DNA of 64,000 nt, from contig CAXTVW010000002.1 of NCBI GenBank assembly GCA_964247675.1, forward strand, positions 17,099-81,098. Direction: 5' to 3'. Below the pieces are notes generated by a model, which made no database searches, had not been told where the DNA came from, and saw only the letters and a program-made list of their open reading frames with translations. Shown here in pieces: positions 27,243 to 34,645 of this stretch (position 1 is its first letter; the number at the start of each line of letters is the position of its first letter). The stretch is from BOG-908 sp964247675. Its GTDB lineage: Bacteria; Pseudomonadota; Alphaproteobacteria; Acetobacterales; Acetobacteraceae. A program made the position numbers and the translations under genes.

Positions 27243-29035
27243 GGGCGTGTGCCCTCCTGCTCGGGGGCGTCCGGCGTGCCGGCCTGCGGTGCTCCGGGCG
27301 TACGGCGCCGGCGCGGCTTGGACGGGGAAGCGGGTGTGTCGGACTGGCCTTCCGTGCTTTCGACGGTCTCGGCCAGGTTGGGCTCGGCCGGCATTTCGGC
27401 CTTGACGCTGCCCATTTCAGTGGCATCGCCCGGGACTGGCGTGGCGTCGAGGCCGGTGCGATCCAGCACATCGGCCGAAAGCGGGGCAGGGACCGATTCC
27501 TCGGCCATGGCTGGCGCGAAAGCTGCTGCCGCCTCGGACGGCGCGGCAGGCGTGACGGCACTCGGCGGTGCTTCGGCGCGCGGCGCCGCCAACGCGGCTT
27601 GCGGGCCACCTGTCTGGCCGGCAGCCGGCAACGAAGCAGCCGCGGCGCGCTCTGGGGCGGAACCCGCTGGCACAGCCGGCGGGGCTGTGTCCGAACCGGC
27701 CGACCAGGAATGCGGCGTGGCTACGGGCCTGTCCGGCGCAGACGGTGCCGTGTCTGCAGGCGCGCCGGGGTTCGTGGCCAGGCTCGCGCCATCCGCTCGG
27801 GGCTTGGCGTTGGAAAGATCGGCCGCGGGGTCGGCCAGGGACGGCGAGGCGTCCTCGACAGCGGCGCCCGCCGGCTCCGGCGCAGGCGCGGCGGGCGGCA
27901 CGCTGACGTCGCCGGCGAATTGCGCGTGCACCACCGCGCCGCCGCGTGTCAGCATCACGCCCTGGACGATGGCGTCGTCCTCCGGCAGCTTCGGCGCTTT
28001 GGCGTCCTTGTCCCAGAACGTGGTCAGAAACGTCAGCAGGTTCTTGGCATACAGCGTGCTCGCGGCCACCGGAATGCGGCCCGGCCAGTTGCGGAAACCC
28101 AGCACCTTCACCCCGTTCGGCGTGACGTACATTTCGCCTGGGTGGGTAGCGGCGCAGTTGCCGCCGCCGTCAGCCGCGATGTCCACGATCACGCTGCCCG
28201 GCTTCATGCCGTCCACCATGGCCTGCGTCACCAGGGTCGGCGCACGGCCGCCCTGTACGAGCGCGGTGCAGATCACCATGTCGTTCTTTGCCGTGGTGGC
28301 CAGCATCAGCTCGGCCTGCTTGCGGCGGAACTCGTCGGTCATCTCGCGCGCGTAGGCGCCGGTCTGTCCGGCGGTCTCTGCATCTTCCACGCCCACGAAG
28401 GTGGCGCCCAGCGAGCGTATCTCCTCCTTCGCCGCCGGCCGCACGTCGGTGGCCGAGACGATGGCGCCCAGGCGTCGCGCGGTGGCGATCGCCTGCAGGC
28501 CGGCCACGCCGGCACCGAGCACGAACACGCGGGCGGGCGGCACGGTACCGGCCGCCGTCATCATCATGGCGAAGCCACGGTCGAAGGCGGCGGCCCCCTC
28601 GATCACCGCGCGGTAGCCGGCCAGGTTGGCCTGGCTGGAGAGGATGTCCATCGCCTGCGCGCGGGTGATGCGCGGCAGCAGCTCCATCGCCGCGGTGTCG
28701 ATGCCGGCCTGCGCCAGGTTGGGCACCAGGGCCCGGTCGGCCAGCGCGCCGGAGATGCACACCAGCAGGGCGCCGCGGGGAATCTGCGCGCGCTCCGCGG
28801 GTTCCGGCGTCTGCACGGCGAATACGATGCCGGCGCCGGCCAGGGCGGCGGCCGGGTCCGCCACGACGTGGGCGCCCGCGGCGGTGTAGTCGGCGTCAGG
28901 AATGGAAGCGCCCTGTCCCGCGCCGTGCTCGATGGCCACCTCCAGCCCGAGACCCACGAGCTTGCGCACGGTCTCCGGCGTGGCGGCCACGCGTGTCTCG
29001 TCACGACGACGCTCTTTCAGCACCGCTAGACGCAT
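27239..29035 (-). CDS. pntA1: NAD(P) transhydrogenase alpha subunit, NAD-binding part, with long C-terminal tail
   Basis: About 598 residues. The first roughly 385 are the normal NAD(H)-binding domain I (MRLAVLKERRRDETRVAATP; FVLGAGVAGLQAIATARRLG; SVIVDIAADGGGNCA). ATG 29035 is chosen because GGAGGA lies 8 bases upstream; a longer frame adds junk. The rest, about 200 residues (VPPAAPAPEPAGAAVEDASP to TPDAPEQEGTRP), is Ala/Pro/Ser-rich, low-complexity sequence with a basic KPRRRR patch, unlike the usual family end. The reading frame is intact to the overlap with pntA2, so the tail looks genuine. Confidence 0.93.
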   Translation of the reverse strand: MRLAVLKERRRDETRVAATPETVRKLVGLGLEVAIEHGAGQGASIPDADYTAAGAHVVADPAAALAGAGIVFAVQTPEPAERAQIPRGALLVCISGALADRALVPNLAQAGIDTAAMELLPRITRAQAMDILSSQANLAGYRAVIEGAAAFDRGFAMMMTAAGTVPPARVFVLGAGVAGLQAIATARRLGAIVSATDVRPAAKEEIRSLGATFVGVEDAETAGQTGAYAREMTDEFRRKQAELMLATTAKNDMVICTALVQGGRAPTLVTQAMVDGMKPGSVIVDIAADGGGNCAATHPGEMYVTPNGVKVLGFRNWPGRIPVAASTLYAKNLLTFLTTFWDKDAKAPKLPEDDAIVQGVMLTRGGAVVHAQFAGDVSVPPAAPAPEPAGAAVEDASPSLADPAADLSNAKPRADGASLATNPGAPADTAPSAPDRPVATPHSWSAGSDTAPPAVPAGSAPERAAAASLPAAGQTGGPQAALAAPRAEAPPSAVTPAAPSEAAAAFAPAMAEESVPAPLSADVLDRTGLDATPVPGDATEMGSVKAEMPAEPNLAETVESTEGQSDTPASPSKPRRRRTPGAPQAGTPDAPEQEGTRP

Positions 29036-29115
29036 GTTTTTGTTTCCTCCCGTGAGCCGGCGCGGCGAGGTAACAGCGGCGGGGCGGCCGTGGCAAGGGC
29101 TGGCGCGAGGAAGCA

Positions 29116-29270
29116 AGCAAGCAGTCCTTTTTTGAAAAAAAGAACCAAAAAACTTTTGTCTCTCCGCACCTGCACTAGCCGGGTGCGTCAGGACAAGCCG
29201 CGCCGCATCAGCGTCGGAGTGATGAAAGTTTTTTGCTTCATTTTCTCAAAAAGGAAGGCCTTGCCTTCCT
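29116..29270. repeat. Dispersed hairpin element, copy 4
   Basis: The left arm at 29121-29158 has a GTCC/GAAC stem. The right arm at 29224-29263 is of the CTTC type. It lies between the divergent pntA1 and ppx/gppA genes, inside what should be their promoter region. Confidence 0.85.
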
Positions 29271-29355
29271 TGCTCCCGCATTGCGCAACACGCTTGCGCC
29301 CAGCCCAACAAGTGGTTGACACTCCGGGCTTAAGGACACGAAGGGCCGCTCTCCC

Positions 29356-30453
29356 ATGACCGCCGCCGCCCCGGAGCCGCCAGCGCAAGGCGCCCGCGCC
29401 ACACGCGAGGACGCCGCGTTCGCGGCGCTCGACCTCGGGACGAACAACTGCCGGCTGCTCATCGGCACGCCGACCAGCGACGGCTTTCGCGTGGTCGACA
29501 GCTTCTCGCGGATCGTAAGGCTGGGCGAGGGCCTGCAGAACTCCAACATGCTGAGCGACGCAGCGATGGACCGCACGATCGCCGCCCTGCACGCCTGCGC
29601 CGCGCGCCTGTCCCGCCGGCCGGTCCGGGGCCTGCGCGCCATCGCCACGGAAGCCTGCCGCCGGGCCGGCAACGGAGACGTCTTCCTCAATCGTGTGCGC
29701 GCGGAGACAGGGCTTGCGCTGACGGTGATCTCCACCCGGGAGGAAGCCGAGCTGGCGCTGGAAAGCTGCGCGCCACTGCTGCGCGGACCAGGCCGGCGCG
29801 CGCTGCTGTTCGACATCGGCGGCGGCTCCACCGAACTGGCCTGGGTAAGGCTGCAGGCGGGGCGCACGCCCGAACTGATCGGCTATGACAGCCTGCCCCT
29901 GGGCGTCGTCACCCTGGCCGAGCGCTTCGGTCATCATGGCTTCGCGCCGGACGGGTACGCCGCCATGGTCGAGGACGTGACCGCCCGCCTGGCCGCTTTC
30001 GAACGCATCCATTGCATCGGCCACGAGATCAGGATGGGCGGCGTGCGGCTGCTCGGCACCAGCGGCACGGTGACCACGCTGGCCGGCGTGGCGCTCGGCC
30101 TGCCGCGCTACCGCCGCCCGATGGTCGACGGCATTCATCTCAGCGCCGCGGCGACGGACAGCGCGCTGGCGCTGCTGCGCGGCCTGGGCCGGGACGGGCT
30201 GAACGCGCATCCTTGCGTGGGGCCTGACCGGTCCGAGTTCGTGCTGCCGGGCTGCGCGATCTTCGAGGCGATACGCACTGTCTGGCCGGCTGATGGCGTG
30301 ATCGTGGCCGACCGCGGCCTGCGGGAAGGCATGCTGCTGCGGATGATCCGGCAAGCACCGCGCAAGGCGCGCGCGCCGGCGGCGGAGACGCTTCCGGCCG
30401 GGGTGCTTTCGCGGGCAACCCGGGCGGCGGGGGTGAGCACCGGGCGGGTGTAA
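29356..30453 (+). CDS. Ppx/GppA-family exopolyphosphatase / guanosine pentaphosphatase
   Basis: 365 residues of the ASKHA fold: phosphate-1 motif FAALDLGTNNCRLLIG, connecting motif IATEACRRAGNGDVF, phosphate-2 motif LLFDIGGGSTELAWV and adenosine motif LLGTSGTVTTLAGVA. The family hydrolyses polyphosphate or pppGpp; the two activities cannot be told apart here. The C-terminal HD-like helical domain of the long Ppx form is missing, so this is the short form common in alphaproteobacteria. It is often next to rlmE, as here. Confidence 0.9.
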   Translation: MTAAAPEPPAQGARATREDAAFAALDLGTNNCRLLIGTPTSDGFRVVDSFSRIVRLGEGLQNSNMLSDAAMDRTIAALHACAARLSRRPVRGLRAIATEACRRAGNGDVFLNRVRAETGLALTVISTREEAELALESCAPLLRGPGRRALLFDIGGGSTELAWVRLQAGRTPELIGYDSLPLGVVTLAERFGHHGFAPDGYAAMVEDVTARLAAFERIHCIGHEIRMGGVRLLGTSGTVTTLAGVALGLPRYRRPMVDGIHLSAAATDSALALLRGLGRDGLNAHPCVGPDRSEFVLPGCAIFEAIRTVWPADGVIVADRGLREGMLLRMIRQAPRKARAPAAETLPAGVLSRATRAAGVSTGRV

Positions 30454-30459
30454 GAAAGG

Positions 30460-30626
30460 AAGGCCTTCTTTTTTGAAAAAAAGAAGCAAAAAACTTTTGA
30501 TCCTGTCGCCGGCATGAGGGCGCGCGACGGTTCTGCCAGTTCGCGACTGGCAGAGATGCCGCGCACCCTGATGCAGGCGTGGGAGCAAAAGTTTTTTGGT
30601 CCTTTTTTTCAAAAAAGGACTGCTTG
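30460..30626. repeat. Dispersed hairpin element, copy 5
   Basis: The left arm is CTTC/GAAG (30460-30499) and the right arm GTCC/GGAC (30586-30626). The two arms of one element therefore belong to different stem types. It lies between ppx/gppA and rlmE and ends 26 bp before the rlmE ATG. Confidence 0.9.
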
Positions 30627-30652
30627 CTTCCTTCCTGCCCTATAACCCGCCA

Positions 30653-31333
30653 ATGGCAGACAAAAAGGGCGGCAGCTCCACAAACAACGCGCGCGGTTTG
30701 GCCGTCACGCTCCGCACCTCCCGCGGACGCAGCCCCGCACAGCAGCGCTGGCTGGCCCGCCAGCTCAACGACCCCTACGTGGCAGCCGCCCGCGCCCAGG
30801 GCTTCCGCTCCCGCGCCGCCTTCAAGCTCATCGAGCTGGACGACCGCTTCAAGCTCATCACCAAAGGCTGCCGCGTGCTGGACCTCGGCGCCGCCCCGGG
30901 CGGTTGGACGCAGATAGCGCTGCAGCGCGGCGCCGGCCAGGTGGTGGGCGTGGACCTGCTGCCGATAGAGCCGATCTCTGGCGCCACCCTGATCCAGGGC
31001 GATTTCGACGACCCGGAGATGCCGGCGCGGCTGCAGGCGCTGATGGGCGGCCCGGCAGATCTTGTGCTGTCCGACATGGCGCCGAACACCACGGGCCACG
31101 CGGCCACCGACCACATACGGATCATGGGCCTGGCCGAGCTGGCGCTGCATTTCGCCGCTTCCGTGCTGGCGCCTGGCGGGGCGTTCGTGGCGAAGGTGTT
31201 CCAGGGCGGGTCCGAGCGGGACATGCTTATGCCGATGAAGAAGCAGTTCGCCACGGTCAAGCATGCGAAGCCGCCTTCAAGCCGGAAGGAAAGCAGCGAG
31301 TTGTACGTGGTGGCGCAGGGCTTCAGGAAATGA
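30653..31333 (+). CDS. rlmE: 23S rRNA (uridine-2'-O)-methyltransferase RlmE/FtsJ
   Basis: 226 residues of the RrmJ/FtsJ methyltransferase fold that methylates U2552 of 23S rRNA. The K-D-K-E tetrad is visible: Lys in SRAAFKLIELDDRF, Asp in LVLSDMAPNTTGH, Lys in FVAKVFQGG and Glu in SSELYVVAQGF. The SAM loop is VLDLGAAPGGWTQIA. ATG 30653 begins the family-like N-terminus (SRGRSPAQQRWLARQLNDPY). No Shine-Dalgarno sequence is evident, because the dispersed repeat occupies the upstream region. Confidence 0.95.
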   Translation: MADKKGGSSTNNARGLAVTLRTSRGRSPAQQRWLARQLNDPYVAAARAQGFRSRAAFKLIELDDRFKLITKGCRVLDLGAAPGGWTQIALQRGAGQVVGVDLLPIEPISGATLIQGDFDDPEMPARLQALMGGPADLVLSDMAPNTTGHAATDHIRIMGLAELALHFAASVLAPGGAFVAKVFQGGSERDMLMPMKKQFATVKHAKPPSSRKESSELYVVAQGFRK

Positions 31334-31443
31334 GCAAGGCACGTGCGCAGCGGTCGTGCGCAGATGTCCGGGTTCTCGCCTAAACCGCGTGCAAGGTTCC
31401 AAACAGGCAAAACCAGCGCGCACCGCGATGGAGGCGGAGAGAT

Positions 31444-31480
31444 AAAAGTTTTTTGCTTCTTTTTTCAAAAAAGGCCGTCC
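31444..31480. repeat. Dispersed hairpin element, right arm only (copy 6)
   Basis: AAAAGTTTTTTGCTTC...TCAAAAAAGG lies between the convergent rlmE and polyprenyl synthase genes. No left arm is clear. Confidence 0.75.
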
Positions 31481-31485
31481 TTGCC

Positions 31486-32502
31486 TTATCTCCCCCGCCG
31501 CACCGTGTAATCCGCCACGTCCACCAGCCGCCTCCGCACCGCGCTATCCGGAAACACCGCCAACGCCGCTTTCGCCCGCTCGGTGAATCCCGCAGCGCGC
31601 GCCAGCGTCGCCTCGATGGCGCCGGTCTGCTCCATCAGGGTCAGCGCGTGGTCCAGGTCGGCGTCGGTCTGCTCGCTGTCTTCGATCGTGCGGCGCCAGA
31701 AGATGCGGTCCGCCTCGCTGCCGGCTTTGTAGGCGGCCAGCACGGGGCCGGTGATCTTGCCCTCGCGGAAGTCGTCGCCCACGGTCTTGCCGAGCTTGGC
31801 CTGGTCGGCGGCGTAGTCCAGCGCGTCATCCACCAGCTGGAAGGCGGTGCCGAGATAGAGGCCGTAATCGGCCAGCGCCTGCTCCTCCGCTTCGCCGCGG
31901 CCGGCGACCACGGCGCCTATCTGGCAGGCGGCGGCGAACAGGGCCGCGGTCTTGCCCTGGATCACGTCGAGGTAGCGCTCGTCCTTGGTCGAGAGGTCGT
32001 TCTGCGTGACGAGCTGCAACACCTCGCCCTCGGCGATGGTGGCTGCCGCGTTGGAGAGAATGCGCAGCACGTGCAGGCTGCCGTCCGCGGTCATGAGCTG
32101 GAAGGAGCGGGAGAACAGGAAATCGCCCACCAGCACGCTCGCCTTGTTGCCGAATATGGCGTTGGCGGTAGCCAGGCCGCGGCGCAGGCGGCTCTCGTCC
32201 ACCACGTCGTCATGCAACAGGGTGGCGGTGTGGATGAACTCCACGCAGGCGGCGAGTGCCACGTGCCGCTGGCCAGCCGGGTCTGCCTCATCGGGGTAGC
32301 CGCATAACCGGGCGCAGGCGAGCGTCAGCAATGGGCGAAGGCGCTTGCCACCGGCAGCCACAAGATGCGCCGCAAGCTGCGGGATCAGCTCCACCTGGCT
32401 CTGCATCTGGGCGACGATGACGCGATTGCAGGCAGCCAGGTCCTCGCGGACCAGATCCGCCAGGGCTGTCAACGCATCTTCGACCGACCCTGGAACTGGC
32501 AT
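31486..32502 (-). CDS. Polyprenyl diphosphate synthase (ubiquinone side chain)
   Basis: 338 residues of a trans-prenyltransferase. The first Asp-rich motif is LLHDDVVDESRLRRG, the second QLVDDALDYAADQ, and the IPP-binding region is GGKRLRPLLTLACARL. It elongates FPP or GGPP with IPP to the long quinone tail, probably C40-C50. ATG 32502 gives MPVPGSVEDALTALADLVRE, which matches the family start; the longer frame upstream does not. It is divergent from the DUF2007/methyltransferase pair. Confidence 0.92.
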   Translation of the reverse strand: MPVPGSVEDALTALADLVREDLAACNRVIVAQMQSQVELIPQLAAHLVAAGGKRLRPLLTLACARLCGYPDEADPAGQRHVALAACVEFIHTATLLHDDVVDESRLRRGLATANAIFGNKASVLVGDFLFSRSFQLMTADGSLHVLRILSNAAATIAEGEVLQLVTQNDLSTKDERYLDVIQGKTAALFAAACQIGAVVAGRGEAEEQALADYGLYLGTAFQLVDDALDYAADQAKLGKTVGDDFREGKITGPVLAAYKAGSEADRIFWRRTIEDSEQTDADLDHALTLMEQTGAIEATLARAAGFTERAKAALAVFPDSAVRRRLVDVADYTVRRGR

Positions 32503-32817
32503 GGGGCTGATCCTGGGACCTCGGTCCGCAGGCTCCGGCAGGCTGACAGCGAGGCCCAAACACTTCTCCCGACGAATGGCTCCAGTTGAACCGCCGGTGC
32601 GTGCCGGACTGCACCAACGCACTCGCTGCTGTGGTCCGTCGCGTGACCGGAGGCGCCGCGTCTGGTGCTTGGCCACCATATCGGCGGCGATAAATCGGGG
32701 TCAAGGCAAGCGGCTTGCCGGCGGATGCACACAAAGCGGGCCAACAGAGGCTTTTTGCTGCTTTATTTCTCGCCGACGGGGGTCTTTCCTGATGTTCAAC
32801 TCATGAGGACAAACGGG

Positions 32818-33024
32818 ATGCATGTGGTCCTGGTCACCAACGACCTCGTCCGGCTCAGCTTCCTGACCTGCCTGTTGCGTGACGCCGGCGTGGAGGCAGT
32901 GGTGCTCGACAATCAGGTCAGCACCCTGGAGGGCAGCATAGGGGCCATACCGCGCCGCCTTGTGGTGGCCAGCCAGGACCGGGCGCAGGCCGAGCGCGTG
33001 CTGCGGGAAGCTGGCGAGGCGTGA
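32818..33024 (+). CDS. DUF2007-type small protein
   Basis: 68 residues (MHVVLVTNDLVRLSFLTCLL; VVLDNQVSTLEGSIGAIPRR; LVVASQDRAQAERVLREAG). This matches the DUF2007 family, a ferredoxin-like fold sometimes annotated as a putative signal transducer. ATG 32818 is preferred over ATG 32803 because GAGGAC lies about 7 bases upstream. The stop overlaps the methyltransferase GTG (GTGA), so the two are coupled. The order polyprenyl synthase / DUF2007 / methyltransferase is common in alphaproteobacteria. Confidence 0.85.
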   Translation: MHVVLVTNDLVRLSFLTCLLRDAGVEAVVLDNQVSTLEGSIGAIPRRLVVASQDRAQAERVLREAGEA

Positions 33025-33800
33025 GCGGGGAGGCAGATCGGCCGTCACGTCCGCCTGCATCGTCCGGGACCTTGCTTGGCGGGCGGGTGATCTACCGGCA
33101 GTTGGAGGCGGGCTACCGCACCGGGATCGAGCCGGTGCTGCTGGCAGCCAGCGTCCCTGCCAGGCCAGGCGAACGGGTGATCGAAGGCGGCACCGGCGCC
33201 GGCGCCGGCATTCTATGTCTGGCGGCCCGTGTGCCTGGGTTGCTTGGTGGCGGCCTGGAGATCGATCCCGCTTTGGCCGAAGTCGCGCGCGCCAATCTGG
33301 CGGCGAATGGCTGGACGGACATGACGGTCTGGCAGGCCGATATTACCAAGTGGCGCGCTGACAGCCCAATCGATCATGCTTTCGCCAACCCGCCCTGGCA
33401 TGATGCCGGCGGGACGGCTTCGCCCAGCCCAGGGCGGCGCCTGGCGAAGCAGGCGGAGGAGGGCCTGCTATCTGCGTGGATGGCTGCCCTGGGAGCCGGG
33501 CTCCGGAAAGGCGGCACGCTCAGCGTCATCTTGCCGGCATCCTGGTTCGCCCAGGCATGCGCTGCCCTCGCAGCGGCGGACTGCCCACAGATCAGCCTGC
33601 TACCGTTATGGCCCCGCCATGGGGTGCCGGCCAAGCTGATCATCCTGCAAGGGGTGCGTGGCGGGCGTGGTGCAGGGGAAGTGTTGGCCGGGCTTGCCAT
33701 GCACGAGGCTGACGGCCGCTTCACGGACGCGGCGGAGCAGGTTCTCCGGCACGGCGCGATGCTGGCGACCTACGCAGGCCGGGAGAAACGGCGGGCCTAA
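33021..33800 (+). CDS. tRNA1(Val) (adenine-N6)-methyltransferase-like protein
   Basis: 259 residues of a class I SAM-dependent methyltransferase. Motif I is modified (VIEGGTGAGAGILCLAARVP), the acidic loop is GLEIDPALAEVARANL, and the N6-adenine catalytic motif is FANPPWHDAGG. It resembles TrmN6/YfiC enzymes that methylate A37 of tRNA-Val. The GTG start overlaps the DUF2007 stop by 4 bp. It converges with the next gene, with a 4-bp overlap of the stop codons. Confidence 0.85.
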   Translation: MSGEADRPSRPPASSGTLLGGRVIYRQLEAGYRTGIEPVLLAASVPARPGERVIEGGTGAGAGILCLAARVPGLLGGGLEIDPALAEVARANLAANGWTDMTVWQADITKWRADSPIDHAFANPPWHDAGGTASPSPGRRLAKQAEEGLLSAWMAALGAGLRKGGTLSVILPASWFAQACAALAAADCPQISLLPLWPRHGVPAKLIILQGVRGGRGAGEVLAGLAMHEADGRFTDAAEQVLRHGAMLATYAGREKRRA

Positions 33801-34075
33801 CGGGTCTCTTCGCGGTGCCGAAGGTGCCACAGGCGTTCGTGGGCAGCCACAAGGCTTTCGAGCGACTTGCGCCTGTTCTGCTCGGAGGGAACCCCGCGCC
33901 TGGTCAGCATCGTCTCGAGCGTCTTCAGGAGCTGCTCGGCCACGATCAGGTCCTGCGCGTCGCAGGCGTGATGAAAGGCGACCAGGATCTTGTCGGAAAG
34001 CCGCCGCCCTTGTCTGGGAGCGCTACCGCCCGACGGTTCGAAGGCCTTTACGTCGCTGTCGGCAAAGTCACTCAT
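33797..34075 (-). CDS. Conserved small helical protein
   Basis: 92 residues, mostly helix (RRLSDKILVAFHHACDAQDL; IVAEQLLKTLETMLTRRG; RRKSLESLVAAHERLWHLRH). It has good coding character and resembles short helical proteins found beside polyprenyl synthase/methyltransferase genes in Rhodospirillales, but the function is unknown. It overlaps the methyltransferase stop by 4 bp on the opposite strand. Confidence 0.75.
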   Translation of the reverse strand: MSDFADSDVKAFEPSGGSAPRQGRRLSDKILVAFHHACDAQDLIVAEQLLKTLETMLTRRGVPSEQNRRKSLESLVAAHERLWHLRHREETR

Positions 34076-34645
34076 CAGCGTCTAGATGTTCCTAATGGTC
34101 TTGCAAGAAAACAAGCCAGAGATTGCCAATTGGGCGCGGGCGGCGAAACCTGCAAGTATAGGGTCTGCGCGATCAGCCCCTAGCCAACCCGTTACAGTCT
34201 CGCCGCCATGACTGTCGAGGGCAAGCGGGCGCAACCCTGCTCTGCCACTCCTCTCAGGGCAGCCTGACACCCGGCGAACGTTGTCGGCGGTCGCCAGTAA
34301 ACTGAAATGAGCCGAAATCCTGGCGTCGGCCGAGGGTTATTTCGTGTTCAGCCCGACTGGGCACACCCGTATCGATGCCGGACTCTTAGGATGTTGTTAC
34401 CAAACTTTACAATCACCGCTGGCTGCGCGTGTACGTGGCTCAAGAAGCCGCGTGTGTTCCCAGAAACGTTAATGACTGTTGCCAGGCCGTGTTCCCTGGG
34501 CAAAGCAAGCAAGGCCTTCTTTTTTGAAGAAAAAGAAGCAAAAAACTTTTGTCTTCGCGCTGTTTCGGCCGCCTGATTTTTCTTGAAATGGCCGGCTGGT
34601 GCGAATGGCGGAGCTGAGGTTTGAGGCCTGGTCCGAGAAGGATTG
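34076..34645. other. Non-coding region with one repeat arm
   Basis: There is no gene-like frame on either strand. Parts of it (34080-34130, 34380-34420) are A/T-rich and may hold the promoter of the 92-residue gene. A single repeat arm lies at 34511-34551, downstream of the TonB-receptor gene. Confidence 0.5.
34511..34551. repeat. Dispersed hairpin element, single arm (copy 7)
   Basis: AAGGCCTTCTTTTTTGAAG...GCAAAAAACTTTTG is a left-type arm with one extra base in the loop. There is no partner arm within 150 bp. Confidence 0.8.

Noticed and set aside
27599..29029. 476-residue plus-strand frame opposite pntA1
   Set aside because: It mirrors the GC-rich pntA1 coding sequence, is rich in His/Arg/Gly and has no domain.
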